64,000 bases of DNA, taken from positions 2,309,501-2,373,500 of the forward strand of contig NZ_CP126980.1 of the NCBI RefSeq assembly GCF_030252345.1. Direction: 5' to 3'. A program made the position numbers and the translations under genes. Below, one piece after another: positions 28,973 to 37,057 of this stretch. The stretch comes from Actinoplanes oblitus. Lineage in GTDB: Bacteria; Actinomycetota; Actinomycetes; Mycobacteriales; Micromonosporaceae. Positions within the stretch are counted from its first letter, which is position 1, and each line of letters opens with the position of its first letter. The notes under the pieces are model-generated. The model searched no databases, had not been told where the DNA came from, and worked only from the letters and a program-made list of their open reading frames with translations.

Positions 28973-31177
28973 ATGGCCGACGTGACCCGCACGGCGTATC
29001 GCACGTGTCCGCTCTGCGAGGCCGCCTGCGGCTTGGAGCTCACCGTCACCGGGGAGACCGTGACGGCGGTCCGCGGCGACCGCGAGCACGTCTTCAGCCA
29101 CGGGTTCATCTGCCCCAAGGGCGCCACCTTCGGGCGGCTGGCCGAGGACCCGGACCGGCTGCGCCGGCCGATGATCCGGCGGGCGGACGGGCGGCACGAG
29201 GAGGTCTCCTGGGACGAGGCGTTCGCGGCGGTCGAGGCCGGCCTCCGGCCGATCGTCGAACGGTACGGTCCGCAAGCGGTCGCCGCCTACCTGGGCAACC
29301 CGAACGTGCACACGATGGCCGGCGGGCTCTACGTCACCCCGCTGCTCAAGGCGCTCGGCACCCGCAACATCTTCTCCGCCAGCACCGTCGACCAGATGCC
29401 CAAGCACGTCTCCTGCGGCTATCTCTACGGCAGCCCGCTCGCCATCCCGGTGCCCGACCTGGACCGCACCGACTTCCTGCTGATGCTCGGCGCCAACCCG
29501 TGGGAGTCCAACGGCAGCCTGGCCACCGCCGCCGACTTCCCCGGGCGGCTCAAGGCGATCCAGGCTCGCGGTGGCCGGTTCGTGGTGGTCGACCCGCGTC
29601 GCACCCGGACCGCCGAGCACGCCGACGAGCACCTGTTCATCCGGCCGGGCACCGACGCGTTCCTGCTCTTCGGGATGGTGCACACGCTGTTCGGTGAGGG
29701 GCTGGTCGAGCTCGGGCGGCTCACGCCGTACGTCAGCGGGGTCGATCTCGTCCGCGAGCTGGCCGCGAGTTTCCCGCCCGAAGAAGTCGCCGCGGTCTGT
29801 GATGTTCCGGCCGAGCGGATCCGCGGGCTGGCCCGCGAGCTGGCGGCGGCGCCGACGGCTGCGGTCTACGGGCGGATCGGCACCTGCACGGTGGAGTTCG
29901 GCACCCTGACCAGCTGGCTCGTCGACGTGCTCAACGTGCTGACCGGCAACCTGGACCGGCCCGGCGGCGTGATGTTCCCGCTCGCCGCGCACCTGCGGCC
30001 CGGCACCAAGCCGGGCGGCAGGGGTTTCACCGTCGGGCGCTGGCACAGCCGGGTGCGCGGGCTGCCCGAGGTGAAAGGCGAGCTGCCGGTCGCGGTGCTG
30101 GCCGAGGAGATCGACACACCGGGGGAGGGGCAGGTCCGGGCGCTGCTCACGGTCGCCGGCAACCCGGTGCTGTCCACGCCGAACAGCGGCCGCCTCGACC
30201 GTGCCCTGGCCGGCCTGGACTTCATGGTCAGCGTCGACCCCTACCTGAACGAGACCACGCGGCACGCCGACGTGATCCTGCCGCCGCTGGATCCGACCCG
30301 GAAGGGGCACTACGACTTCTCGTTCCTGGCCCTGGCGGTGCGGAACTTCGCGGCCTATTCGCCGCCGGTGCTCGCCGCCGAGCCGGACACGCTCGACGAG
30401 TGCGACATCCTGGCCCGGCTGATCCAGATCGTCACCGGCCGGTCCGGCGACCTGCACGAGGAGTTGCTGGGCGGGGCGCTGCGGAAGGTGGGCGAGGCGC
30501 TCGGCAAGGACGCCGCCGAGCTGCGGGCGCTGGTGACCGGGGACGGTCCGGCCGAGCGGCTGCTGGACGTGGCCCTGCGCACCGGGGCCTACGGTGACTG
30601 GTTCGGCGCCGTCCCGGAGGGGCTCTCGCTGGGACGACTGCTCGCCGCGCCGCACGGTGTCGACCTCGGCCCGCTCAAGCCGCGGATCCCGGAGGTGCTG
30701 CGGACACCGAGCGGGCTGATCGAGCTGTGCGCGCCGCCGCTGGCCGCCGAGACCGCGCGGCTGCGGGCGGCTCTCGACCGGCCGCGGCCCGGCCTGGTCC
30801 TGATCGGTCGCCGCCACCTGCGGTCCAACAACAGCTGGATGCACAACGTGCCGGCCCTGGTGAAGGGTAAGGACCGGTGCACGCTGCAGATCCACCCGGA
30901 GGACGCGGCCCGGCTGACGCTGGCCGACGGCATCGCGGCGGCGGTGACGTCGCGGGCCGGTTCGGTGGTGGCCCGGATCGAGGTCACCGACCGGGTGATG
31001 CCGGGAGTGGTGAGCCTGCCGCACGGGTGGGGGCATGACCTGCCGGGGGTACGGCTGGCGGTCGCGGCGGCCCATCCCGGCGTCAACACCAATGTGCTGA
31101 CCGACGAGCTGGTGATCGACCCGCTCTCCGGGAACTCCGTGCTGAACGGGATCCCGGTCGAGGTCAAACCGGGCTGA
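28973..31177 (+). CDS. Single-chain molybdopterin-dependent oxidoreductase (734 aa)
   Basis: A DMSO-reductase-family enzyme. The N-terminal 4Fe-4S motif is CPLCEAACGLEL with a fourth Cys in GFICPKG. Molybdopterin-binding segments follow (MLGANPWESNGSL, VVVDPRRTRTAEHADEHLFIRPGTD, NPVLSTPNSGRLDRAL), and the C-terminal cofactor domain is LQIHPEDAARLTLADG with LPHGWGHD. The likely Mo-ligand region reads MPKHVSCGYLYGS, with Cys available as ligand. It resembles single-subunit formate dehydrogenase or nitrate reductase-like proteins, but no electron-transfer subunits or fdhD/mob genes are adjacent. The natural substrate is unassigned. Confidence 0.85.
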   Translation: MADVTRTAYRTCPLCEAACGLELTVTGETVTAVRGDREHVFSHGFICPKGATFGRLAEDPDRLRRPMIRRADGRHEEVSWDEAFAAVEAGLRPIVERYGPQAVAAYLGNPNVHTMAGGLYVTPLLKALGTRNIFSASTVDQMPKHVSCGYLYGSPLAIPVPDLDRTDFLLMLGANPWESNGSLATAADFPGRLKAIQARGGRFVVVDPRRTRTAEHADEHLFIRPGTDAFLLFGMVHTLFGEGLVELGRLTPYVSGVDLVRELAASFPPEEVAAVCDVPAERIRGLARELAAAPTAAVYGRIGTCTVEFGTLTSWLVDVLNVLTGNLDRPGGVMFPLAAHLRPGTKPGGRGFTVGRWHSRVRGLPEVKGELPVAVLAEEIDTPGEGQVRALLTVAGNPVLSTPNSGRLDRALAGLDFMVSVDPYLNETTRHADVILPPLDPTRKGHYDFSFLALAVRNFAAYSPPVLAAEPDTLDECDILARLIQIVTGRSGDLHEELLGGALRKVGEALGKDAAELRALVTGDGPAERLLDVALRTGAYGDWFGAVPEGLSLGRLLAAPHGVDLGPLKPRIPEVLRTPSGLIELCAPPLAAETARLRAALDRPRPGLVLIGRRHLRSNNSWMHNVPALVKGKDRCTLQIHPEDAARLTLADGIAAAVTSRAGSVVARIEVTDRVMPGVVSLPHGWGHDLPGVRLAVAAAHPGVNTNVLTDELVIDPLSGNSVLNGIPVEVKPG

Positions 31178-31181
31178 GCGG

Positions 31182-31403
31182 TCATCCGGGGCCGGGCGGC
31201 AGCTGCCCGGCGCGCCGGGCGATGTCGGTGGCCGTCGCGGTGACCTGGGACGCGACCTCGTGCAGGCGCTCCCGGGCCGCCTGATCGGGGATGGCATCCG
31301 CGCGGCGGTGCATGGACGCCTCGGTCTCCTCCAGCTCCGCGGCTGTCGTACGCATGGTGTCGGCGGTGCGCTGCCGGGCACGTCGGTCCTGTCCGCTGCT
31401 CAT
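31182..31403 (-). CDS. Small helical protein of unknown function (73 aa)
   Basis: A highly charged, cysteine-free protein (RRARQRTADTMRTTAAELEETEASMHRRADAIP, then LHEVASQVTATATDIARRAGQ) predicted to form two or three long helices, possibly a coiled coil. Similar small proteins are common in actinomycetes without known function. The gene ends 4 bp after the oxidoreductase stop on the other strand. It has good third-position GC and a plausible ATG at 31403. Confidence 0.65.
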   Translation of the reverse strand: MSSGQDRRARQRTADTMRTTAAELEETEASMHRRADAIPDQAARERLHEVASQVTATATDIARRAGQLPPGPG

Positions 31404-31983
31404 GATCTCTCGGTACCCGCGCTGCCGCAGATCTCACCTTCATCGAAGTCTCGCCGGCCATGGACCTCGCGACCCAAAAAATCTCGGCGCCAAAGGCTAG
31501 ATTTCTTGGCGAGGGATGGTTAGAGTTCTTGTTGTTGACAGCAGAGATCAGTTGACGACGCTGACGCGTGCAGGCCGAGCTACAGCAGGGCCCGGAGAGT
31601 TCGTGGCTCGCTCGACCGGCACACCTTGGGGCCTCAGTCGCCCCTGAGTGAGACAGCTCGTCGCACGTGGTGAGGCCATGAATTCGCGTGGGGCTTCGCC
31701 GCCGGCGAGCAGGCACGACAGCACCAAGGAAAGATCGCGAAACAGAGGAAAGGGAGGGCAGGACACCGTTGGATCGCCCGCCACCAGTTGGCGGACACCG
31801 CAGTTACCTTCGATGGAAAGGTGGTCTCCGGTCACGCTTATGCGATCCCCGCAGCCGCGGTCCTCGACGACAGCGGATGTGGATCTTGTAAGCCGGCGAA
31901 CCTGCCGGTAGATGGTGTTTCAACCCGTAAACCCTGGGCCCCGGCGCGCAAGCGCCGGGGCCCTCGTCCATGGAGAGGTGTAA
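31404..31983. other. Long low-GC leader/intergenic region before merR-type gene
   Basis: 580 bp without a convincing gene and clearly lower in GC than its neighbours. It holds TTGACA near 31537, several short palindromes and, near its end, a perfect hairpin (31936-31963). Frames that cross it have poor third-position GC and no recognisable protein. A frame from about 31788 contains CGSC but runs on through the next gene in another frame, so it was not called. It may be a structured 5' untranslated region of the MerR-type gene. Confidence 0.5.
31936..31963 (+). promoter_or_regulatory. Perfect GNRA-loop hairpin 20 bp upstream of merR-type gene
   Basis: GGGCCCCGGCGC-GCAA-GCGCCGGGGCCC: a 12-bp perfect stem capped by a GCAA tetraloop, 20 bp before the GTG start and just upstream of GGAGAGG. 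Its position allows either transcription termination ahead of the gene or control of translation; a terminator for an unseen upstream transcript is the alternative. Confidence 0.6.
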
Positions 31984-32310
31984 GTGGCCCAACCCGACGA
32001 CATGTTCGGAGACGACGACTACCCCGCCTACACGATGGGCCGCGCCGCGGAGATCGTCGGCGCGTCGCAGGACTTTTTGCGGCGGCTCGACGAGGAGAGA
32101 CTCTTCACCCCGTTCCGCTCGGCCGGCGGCCATCGGCGTTACTCCCGGTACCAGCTGCGGCTGGCCGCCCGGGCGCGGGAGATGGTGGACCAGGGCACCG
32201 CTCTGGAAGCGGCCTGCCGGATCATCATTCTCGAGGATCAGCTCGAAGAGGCACTTGAGGAGAACCGCAGACTCCAGGGGGAAGAGCCGTCGGGGAGGCG
32301 GGATTCCTAG
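31984..32310 (+). CDS. MerR-family helix-turn-helix regulator (108 aa)
   Basis: GTG start with GGAGAGG upstream. Residues about 13-60 form a MerR-type winged helix (YTMGRAAEIVGASQDFLRRLDEERLF, then RSAGGHRRYSRYQLRLAAR). The rest is a helical segment likely to dimerise as a coiled coil (EAACRIIILEDQLEEALEENRRLQ). There is no effector-binding domain, as in HspR-like and small phage-type MerR proteins. The target is unknown. The unusually long, low-GC leader with a strong hairpin suggests post-transcriptional control. Its TAG stop lies within a 32-bp repeat. Confidence 0.85.
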   Translation: MAQPDDMFGDDDYPAYTMGRAAEIVGASQDFLRRLDEERLFTPFRSAGGHRRYSRYQLRLAARAREMVDQGTALEAACRIIILEDQLEEALEENRRLQGEEPSGRRDS

Positions 32311-32402
32311 CCCTGGTCGGTCTGGCGGAGGCTGCTTTCTAGTCCTGGTCGGTCTGGCGGAGGCTGCTTTCTAGCCCTGTTCGGTCTGGCGGAGGCTGCG
32401 CA
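32307..32402. repeat. 32-bp tandem repeat bridging merR and marR stops
   Basis: Three units at 32307, 32339 and 32371, each CTAG(C/T)CCTG(G/T)TCGGTCTGGCG then GAGGCTGC. The CTAG of unit 1 contains the stop of the merR-type gene (plus strand), and the CTAG of unit 3 contains the stop of the marR gene (minus strand). Unit 3 is coding for the marR C-terminus; units 1 and 2 are copies in the spacer. Confidence 0.95.
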
Positions 32403-32820
32403 GGGCGGTGAGGAAGACGGGCAGGTTGTCGCCGAGGCCGGCGAAGAAGGCGGCGTCACAGGCCTCCACCGCGATCACCGCCCGGTTGGCGAGGTCGCGC
32501 CCAGCCTCCGTGACGGCGACCGCCCGGGCGCGCCGGTCCGTGGGATGCGGTGGCCGATGCACCAGCCCGCGGCTCTCCAGGGTGCGCAGCACCTGGGAGG
32601 TCATCATCGGGTCGGTGGCGGCCATGCCGGCCAGCGCCTTCTGCGTCACCGGGCCGGACGCCTGCAGGTAGGTCAGCGTCGCCAGCAGCACGAACTGCAC
32701 GTGGGTGATGTCGAACGGCTTCAGCGCGGCCCGCTGGGCGGCCTGCCACCGGTTGGTGACCTGCCACAACAGCAGGCCGGGGCTGTCGTCGGCGCTCTCG
32801 TGCGCGGTGGCCAGGCTCAT
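32371..32820 (-). CDS. MarR-family transcriptional regulator (149 aa)
   Basis: A typical MarR winged helix: THVQFVLLATLTYLQ for helix alpha2, TQKALAGMAATDPMMTSQVLRTLESRGLVHR for the recognition region, and PTDRRARAVAVTEAG for the wing with the DxRxxxVxLT pattern. It is the third gene of a coupled operon with the SRPBCC and EVE genes (4-nt overlaps), so it may respond to a ligand handled by these products and autoregulate at the promoter at 33669-33697. The C-terminal residues (LRSLRQTEQG) are encoded by unit 3 of the 32-bp repeat. Confidence 0.9.
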   Translation of the reverse strand: MSLATAHESADDSPGLLLWQVTNRWQAAQRAALKPFDITHVQFVLLATLTYLQASGPVTQKALAGMAATDPMMTSQVLRTLESRGLVHRPPHPTDRRARAVAVTEAGRDLANRAVIAVEACDAAFFAGLGDNLPVFLTALRSLRQTEQG

Positions 32821-33233
32821 GCCACCCGGGCCGCGCGCATGGCATCGTGGATGCGCGCGAAGTCGGCGCCGGTGAGCTCGACGAGGCCACGGCGCAGCTG
32901 CACGCCCCAGCCGGGCTGGGCGGTGAGGTCCAGTCCCAGGGACCGGATCGGTGTCTCGATCACGTCCGGAAGGTAGTCGATCCGGCGCCGCCACGGGTGG
33001 AAGTCGCCCTCGTGCGCCTGCCAGATCTCGTCGTCGGCGACCACGCCGAGCGCGGTGAACGCCTGCAGCGGAGCCCCGTCGCGCAGGCTGGTCCGCGGGG
33101 AGTAATAGGCCAGCCAGTCGCCGGGCGCCAGCCGGGCGAGCCCGTCCCGCTTGCCGTGCCCGAGCTGGGCGATGCCGAGGCGGGTGCCGCGCTGAACGTG
33201 GTCGCGGCACACCACGCCGAGCCAGTGCCTCAT
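32817..33233 (-). CDS. EVE-domain protein (138 aa)
   Basis: It starts MRHWLGVVCRDHVQRGTRLGIAQLGHGK. The PUA-like EVE fold is indicated by LAPGDWLAYYSPRTSL, the FTALGVVADDEIW strand and FHPWRRRIDYL. EVE domains bind modified bases in DNA or RNA and are often parts of restriction or RNA-modification systems. Here the domain stands alone in an operon with SRPBCC and MarR genes, so its role is unclear. Both ends overlap the neighbouring genes by 4 nt. Confidence 0.85.
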   Translation of the reverse strand: MRHWLGVVCRDHVQRGTRLGIAQLGHGKRDGLARLAPGDWLAYYSPRTSLRDGAPLQAFTALGVVADDEIWQAHEGDFHPWRRRIDYLPDVIETPIRSLGLDLTAQPGWGVQLRRGLVELTGADFARIHDAMRAARVA

Positions 33234-33661
33234 GCCGTGACTCCCGCCGTGCGCGCGGCCGCCGCCAGCCGGCTGAGGTCGCCGTCGAGACCGCGCGCGA
33301 TCCCCTTGCCGAGAACGGCGCTCCAGAAGAACGCGAGCGGCCCCTCGATGCTGACCCGCACGGCGACGGTGGTCCGGCCGCCGTCCTCGGTCACCAGGTG
33401 CTGGAACGTCAGCCGCGCGCCGAGCAGCAGGGAGACGTCGGTGAACTCGCGTCCGGGAACGAGCGACGTGACGACGAAACGGGTGACCGGGCCGCCCTTG
33501 GGCTTCAGCTGGCCGGTCGCGCCGGTGCGGAAGGGGCCGTCGAGGCGGACCCACTCGGTGTCGGTGTTCCACTCCGGCCAGGTGGCCATGTCGGCCCAGC
33601 GCTCGAAGAAGGCCTGGGCAGGGATGTCGGTGCTGATCTGAGCGGTGGCGATGGTCTTCAT
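33230..33661 (-). CDS. SRPBCC (START-like) ligand-binding protein (143 aa)
   Basis: Polyketide-cyclase/START-like fold: MKTIATAQISTDIPAQAFFERWADMATWPEWN is the typical first strand, helices and WPxWN turn. The strands carrying LVPGREFTDVSL and TTVAVRVSIEGPLAFFWS follow, then a long C-terminal helix (LDGDLSRLAAAARTAG). Such proteins bind small hydrophobic ligands or modify them. It is the first gene of the operon. A -10 box 7 nt before the ATG and no Shine-Dalgarno suggest a leaderless message. Confidence 0.87.
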   Translation of the reverse strand: MKTIATAQISTDIPAQAFFERWADMATWPEWNTDTEWVRLDGPFRTGATGQLKPKGGPVTRFVVTSLVPGREFTDVSLLLGARLTFQHLVTEDGGRTTVAVRVSIEGPLAFFWSAVLGKGIARGLDGDLSRLAAAARTAGVTA

Positions 33662-33668
33662 GGGAAAT

Positions 33669-33697
33669 AGTATGCGCGCTTAGTATCTGGCCGTCAA
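33669..33697 (-). promoter_or_regulatory. Promoter of the SRPBCC-EVE-MarR operon (leaderless)
   Basis: On the minus strand TTGACG (33697-33692) and CATACT (33674-33669) are separated by 17 bp, and the A of the start codon at 33661 lies 7 nt after the -10 box. ATACTA occurs twice around GCGCGC (minus-strand ATACTA-AGCGCGC-ATACTA), a likely binding site for the MarR protein overlapping the promoter. Confidence 0.65.
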
Positions 33698-33783
33698 GCG
33701 GCGGGTTCGCTTCGGCCTGCGGTCCACCCTCTTTCGGTACGCCTGCAGCGCTCCTCCTCTTGCCGCCTTCCTCGCGCCTTGGT

Positions 33784-33888
33784 GTGCCTGTCTTCTTGCG
33801 GTGGTCTTGGGGCCTGCCGTGTCTCTCTTCTTGTGGTGGTCTCGGGGCCTGCCGTGCCTCTCTTCTTGTGGCGGTCTCGGGCCTTGCC
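33784..33888. repeat. 35-bp tandem repeat, three units
   Basis: Units at 33784, 33819 and 33854, each GTG(C/T)CT(G/C)TCTTCTTG(C/T)GG then GGTC-rich sequence ending CTTGCC or CCTGCC. The 35-bp step is not a multiple of three, so open frames across it are not proteins. This and low-GC sequence fill the 441-bp gap 33662-34102. Confidence 0.92.
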
Positions 33889-34066
33889 GGGCTGCGTCCC
33901 ATGTCCTGCTTGTGTCGTTTGCCGCTCCTTGCCCCGTGTTTCGCTGTGTCTCGGGCCCTCCCTCAATCGCCTGAATCAACGCCCCCTTCTCTTGCGACGC
34001 GGACAACTGGCTCGTGCAATTGTGGAAAGTTGCTGTTGAGATTCCTTGGATTGGCATGATCGGGCA

Positions 34067-34096
34067 CTGACGAGGGAGATTTGGGGGCGGAATAAT
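34067..34096 (+). promoter_or_regulatory. Promoter for the gene at 34103
   Basis: CTGACG (34067-34072), an 18-bp spacer, and AATAAT (34091-34096, five of six bases of the -10 consensus), with the ATG 7 nt downstream. No Shine-Dalgarno, so the transcript would be leaderless. Confidence 0.55.
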
Positions 34097-34102
34097 GGAC
34101 GC

Positions 34103-35272
34103 ATGAGGCAGTTGTCGTTGTTCGGCAGGGTGGAACTCGCGACGATGCGGGACCGGACTGCGGCGCGCAATTATTCACCCGCGAAAGAGGAGTTTCGGCG
34201 CGAGCACGAGCGGCAGCGCGCATGGGGGCTGCGTCGTCGCCATGCCGAGAAACTGCGACGGCTCGGTTACGCCGATGCCGAAGGGCTAGCTGCCGCCATC
34301 CATGGGCCGGGGCCGACCGGGGTGCGGTCGGTCGGGCCGCAGGTTGCTGGGGTGCGGTTGGCTCGGCTACGGGCCACCGAGTCGCGGTCGGTCGGGCCGC
34401 AGGCCGCTGGGGTGCGGTTGGCTCGGCTACAGGCCACCGAGTCGCGGTCGGTCGGGCCGCAGGCCGCTGGGGTGCGGTTGGCTCGGCTACAGGCCACCGA
34501 GTCGCGGTCGGTCGGGCCGCAGGCCGCTGGGGTGCGGTTGGCTCGGCCGCAGAGCATTGCGCCACGGTGCGGTGCCGCCACGCGCGTTGCGCGGCACTGT
34601 GACGCGGACGTGGCTGGTGAGGGCACATGCGGTGGCATCACTCGGTCGATGCCACGGTTACCCATGTCCGCGCCGGCCGCGCCGCCCGTGCCCGTGCCGC
34701 TCGTGCCGCCCGTGTCTGCGCCGCCCGCGCCGCCCGTGCCCGTGCCGCCCGTGCCGCCCGTGCCGCCTGCGCCGCCCGCGCCGCCCGTGCCCGTGCCGCC
34801 CGTGCCGCCCGTGCCGCCTGCGCCGCCCGCGCCGCCCGCGCCGCCCGTGTCTGCGCCGCCCGCGCCGCTCGTGCCTGCGCCGCCCGCGCTGGTCGCGCCG
34901 CTCCCGTCCCGGCCGCTCGTGCCGCTCGTGCCGCTTGCGTCCGTGCCGCTCTTGCCGGCTGCGTCCGGGCGGTCGGTGGGTGGATGCGATTGCTGTTGGT
35001 CACGGATGGCTGCGGGCTCGGGTGGTTATGTGATGAATGAGGGTGGTCGCTGTGGGCGGGTGGGAAAGGTGACACGAAATGTATTCGGTGACTGCCGGGT
35101 TCGCGGTTCTCCCTGTCGTGTGGTCAGGGATGGAAAAATTGGTTCTTTGGCTTGGTTGGATAGGCTGTTTTGCGGCTATCCGGATGTTGATGCGCATTAT
35201 GTAGGGTCGGTATGTAACCGTGCCCTGGAGGGGGCGCTTCGGGGAATCGGGTCGGTGCCGTCGGTGGTGATG
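34103..35272 (+). CDS. Unknown protein with charged N-terminus and repeat/Pro-rich tail; 3' end uncertain
   Basis: The first 65 residues (MRQLSLFGRVELATMRDRTA, then KEEFRREHERQRAWGLRRRHAEKLRRLGYADAEG) look like a real conserved small protein: basic, helical, no membrane segment. The frame then runs through four 60-bp (20-codon) repeats and a long Pro/Val/Ala run (PPVPVPPVPPVPPAPP-like). No in-frame stop occurs until 37174, which would cross the whole antisense acyl-CoA dehydrogenase gene, so the true 3' end is lost or frameshifted. The end given is the base before a strong hairpin at 35273. Function not recognised. It may be a degenerating gene with expanding repeats. Confidence 0.4.
34321..34548. 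repeat. 60-bp tandem repeat, about 3.8 units
   Basis: Units begin at 34321, 34381, 34441 and 34501; the second and third are identical over all 60 bases. The step is 20 codons, so the repeat keeps the reading frame of the gene at 34103. Confidence 0.97.
34671..34975. repeat. GCCGCCCGTGCC-type microsatellite tract
   Basis: About 300 bp built almost only of GCCGCCCGTGCC, GCCGCCCGCGCC and similar trimers. Every frame on both strands is low complexity (Pro/Val, Ala/Arg or Thr/Gly), so no protein can be supported here on composition alone. Confidence 0.85.
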
Positions 35273-35310
35273 GCTCCCGCCGCCCACGGGACTGGGTGGG
35301 CGGCGGGAGC
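35273..35310. terminator. Bidirectional terminator hairpin
   Basis: Perfect 14-bp arms GCTCCCGCCGCCCA (35273-35286) and its complement (35297-35310) around a 10-nt loop, 28 bp after the stop of the minus-strand acyl-CoA dehydrogenase. A lower-GC stretch (35060-35230) precedes it without any recognisable gene. Confidence 0.8.
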
Positions 35311-35338
35311 TGTGTCGGTGGGGGAGAGGGCGGGGGTG

Positions 35339-37054
35339 TCAGGGGCGCATCTCGTAGGCGGCTACCAGGGAGAGGACCTGGTTCCAGACGGTGGTGGTCC
35401 GGGCTTCGCTGGGGACCGGGCGGCGGATGGTGGACAGGGCCCAGGTGGCCTGCTCCTCGGTGGTGGCGGATTTGCCGTGCAGGTCGGTGGCGTGGGCGGA
35501 GAAGTCACGGACCAGGACGGCGAAGATCTCGTCCAGCAGGTGAGTGTCGACGTTGGTGAGTTCGGCCTGCTCCAGGATCAGGTGGCCGTAGACGACCAGG
35601 GCGAACAGCTGACCCACCGAGAGCAAGAAGTCCAGGTCGGCGTGCTGCTCCTTGGCGACGTTCAGCCGGCACAGGGCGTCGGCCTGCTCGCGGAAGGCGG
35701 CCACGTTCGGCAGGTGGGCGAAGCGGTCGTAGGCGATCCGCCAGTCGTGGAAGCGGATGGCGCCGAGGCCGCGGGCCGGGCCCTGGCGGAACAGGAACTC
35801 GTCGTCGGCCGGGTCGACGCGGGTCGGCACCGGCTCGTAGGCGACCGGGTCGTGCAGGTAATTCGGCATGAACTTGAGGATCAGCGCCAGGTTGACGTGC
35901 ACCGTGCCCTCGAGTTTCGGCAGGCCGCGGATGTCCATGGCGGCCTTGTCGAAATAGGTGTCCGCTTCGAAGCCCTTCGCCGCGATGACGTCCCACATCA
36001 GGTCGATGACCCGCTCGCCCTCGGTGGTGACCTTCATCTTGGTCATCGGGTTGAAGAGCAGATAGCGCCGGTCGTCCGGGCCGGCCGAGCGGAAGTAGTC
36101 GACGGCCCGGTCGCTGAACAGCTTCATGGCGACCAGCCGGACGTACGCGTCGGCCAGCTCGCGCCGCACGTGCGGGAAGTCGGTGACCGGCTTGCCGTAC
36201 AGGATCCGCTGGTGGGCGTGGGTGACCGCCTCGTACATGGCGTGCTCGCAGATGCCGATGGCGGCGGTGCACAGGTTGAACTTGCCGACGTTCACCGTGT
36301 TCAGCGCGGCGTCGAAGGCGTCCTGCCCGGTGTGCAGGATGTCCTCCTCGCGCACCGGGTAATCGCGCAGCTCGAACGTGCTGACGTACATCTGCTTGTT
36401 CACGACGTTCTTGATCAGGTGGTAGTTCGGGTGGCGGCTGTCGGCCGTGAAGAAGACGTAGCCGTCCGGGGTCTTCCCGAACACCGACACCAGCCCGGCG
36501 ACATTGCCGTTGCCGATGTAGTACTTCGTGCCATTGGCGACATATCCGGAATCGGTCGGCGTGAGGACCATGTCGGTGGAGTAGATGTCGGCGCCATGGG
36601 CCCGCTCGGACAGCCCGAAAGCCATCACGTGCCCCTGGTCGAGCAACTCGGCGGCGCGGGCGCGGGCCGCGGCGTTGGCGCTCTGCCAGACCGGGCCGAG
36701 ACCCAGCACGGTGACCTGCCAGACATACCAGTAGTCCAGGCCGTAGAACCCGAGGATCTCGCTGAGCGCGGCGTTGCGGGCGGTGTCCCACCGCTTGTCA
36801 CCGGAGCCGGAGCCGGAGGCGGAACTGGAACTGGAGGCGAGGCCGGAGCCGGAGCCGGCCGGCGTCATGAACGTGGCGAACAGCTTCTCCTTCGCGGCGA
36901 AGGCCAGGAAGTCGTCGTACCAGGACCGGTTGATGTACCTGTCGATCAGCGCCTTCTTGCCGCGCTCCTCGAAGAAGTCGACGGTGGCCCGCAGCAGTCG
37001 GCGGGTCTCCGCGTCGAACTGATCGAAGTCGGTCGTGTTCGGGTTGAACAGCAC
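35339..37054 (-). CDS. Acyl-CoA dehydrogenase family protein (571 aa)
   Basis: GTG start. The N-terminal helical domain (FDAETRRLLRATVDFFEERGKKAL) and FAD-binding central segment (MAFGLSERAHGADIYSTDM, then NGTKYYIGNGNVAG) are clear. The C-terminal helical part has KFNLCTAAIGICEHAMYEAVTHAHQR and ADAYVRLVAMKLFSDRAVDYF. At 571 aa it is longer than the usual 380-400 and ends with an extra helical region, as in larger VLCAD-like bacterial enzymes. Residues about 67-86 are a Gly/Ser stretch (GSGSGLASSSSSASGSGSG) inserted in the N-terminal domain, probably from codon-repeat slippage. It is 3 bp downstream of the PadR regulator gene, giving a padR-acad operon in a fatty-acid island. Confidence 0.88.
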   Translation of the reverse strand: MLFNPNTTDFDQFDAETRRLLRATVDFFEERGKKALIDRYINRSWYDDFLAFAAKEKLFATFMTPAGSGSGLASSSSSASGSGSGDKRWDTARNAALSEILGFYGLDYWYVWQVTVLGLGPVWQSANAAARARAAELLDQGHVMAFGLSERAHGADIYSTDMVLTPTDSGYVANGTKYYIGNGNVAGLVSVFGKTPDGYVFFTADSRHPNYHLIKNVVNKQMYVSTFELRDYPVREEDILHTGQDAFDAALNTVNVGKFNLCTAAIGICEHAMYEAVTHAHQRILYGKPVTDFPHVRRELADAYVRLVAMKLFSDRAVDYFRSAGPDDRRYLLFNPMTKMKVTTEGERVIDLMWDVIAAKGFEADTYFDKAAMDIRGLPKLEGTVHVNLALILKFMPNYLHDPVAYEPVPTRVDPADDEFLFRQGPARGLGAIRFHDWRIAYDRFAHLPNVAAFREQADALCRLNVAKEQHADLDFLLSVGQLFALVVYGHLILEQAELTNVDTHLLDEIFAVLVRDFSAHATDLHGKSATTEEQATWALSTIRRPVPSEARTTTVWNQVLSLVAAYEMRP

Positions 37055-37057
37055 TGT

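Noticed and set aside
31788..32258. Frame starting MADTAVTFDGKVVSG with a CGSC motif
   Set aside because: It runs on through the MerR gene in another frame, has weak third-position GC and no stop after the apparent domain.
33680..34057. Possible 125-aa basic protein on the minus strand
   Set aside because: The frame crosses a 35-bp tandem repeat that is not a multiple of three, has no good start signal and no recognisable domain.
34321..34548. Tandem repeat considered as a CRISPR array
   Set aside because: Units abut without unique spacers, are 60 bp long and no cas genes are present. The same holds for the other repeat blocks in the window.
35000..35287. Possible 95-aa His-rich minus-strand protein
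   Set aside because: Low-complexity start, no ribosome-binding site, and the region contains the terminator hairpin of the neighbouring gene.
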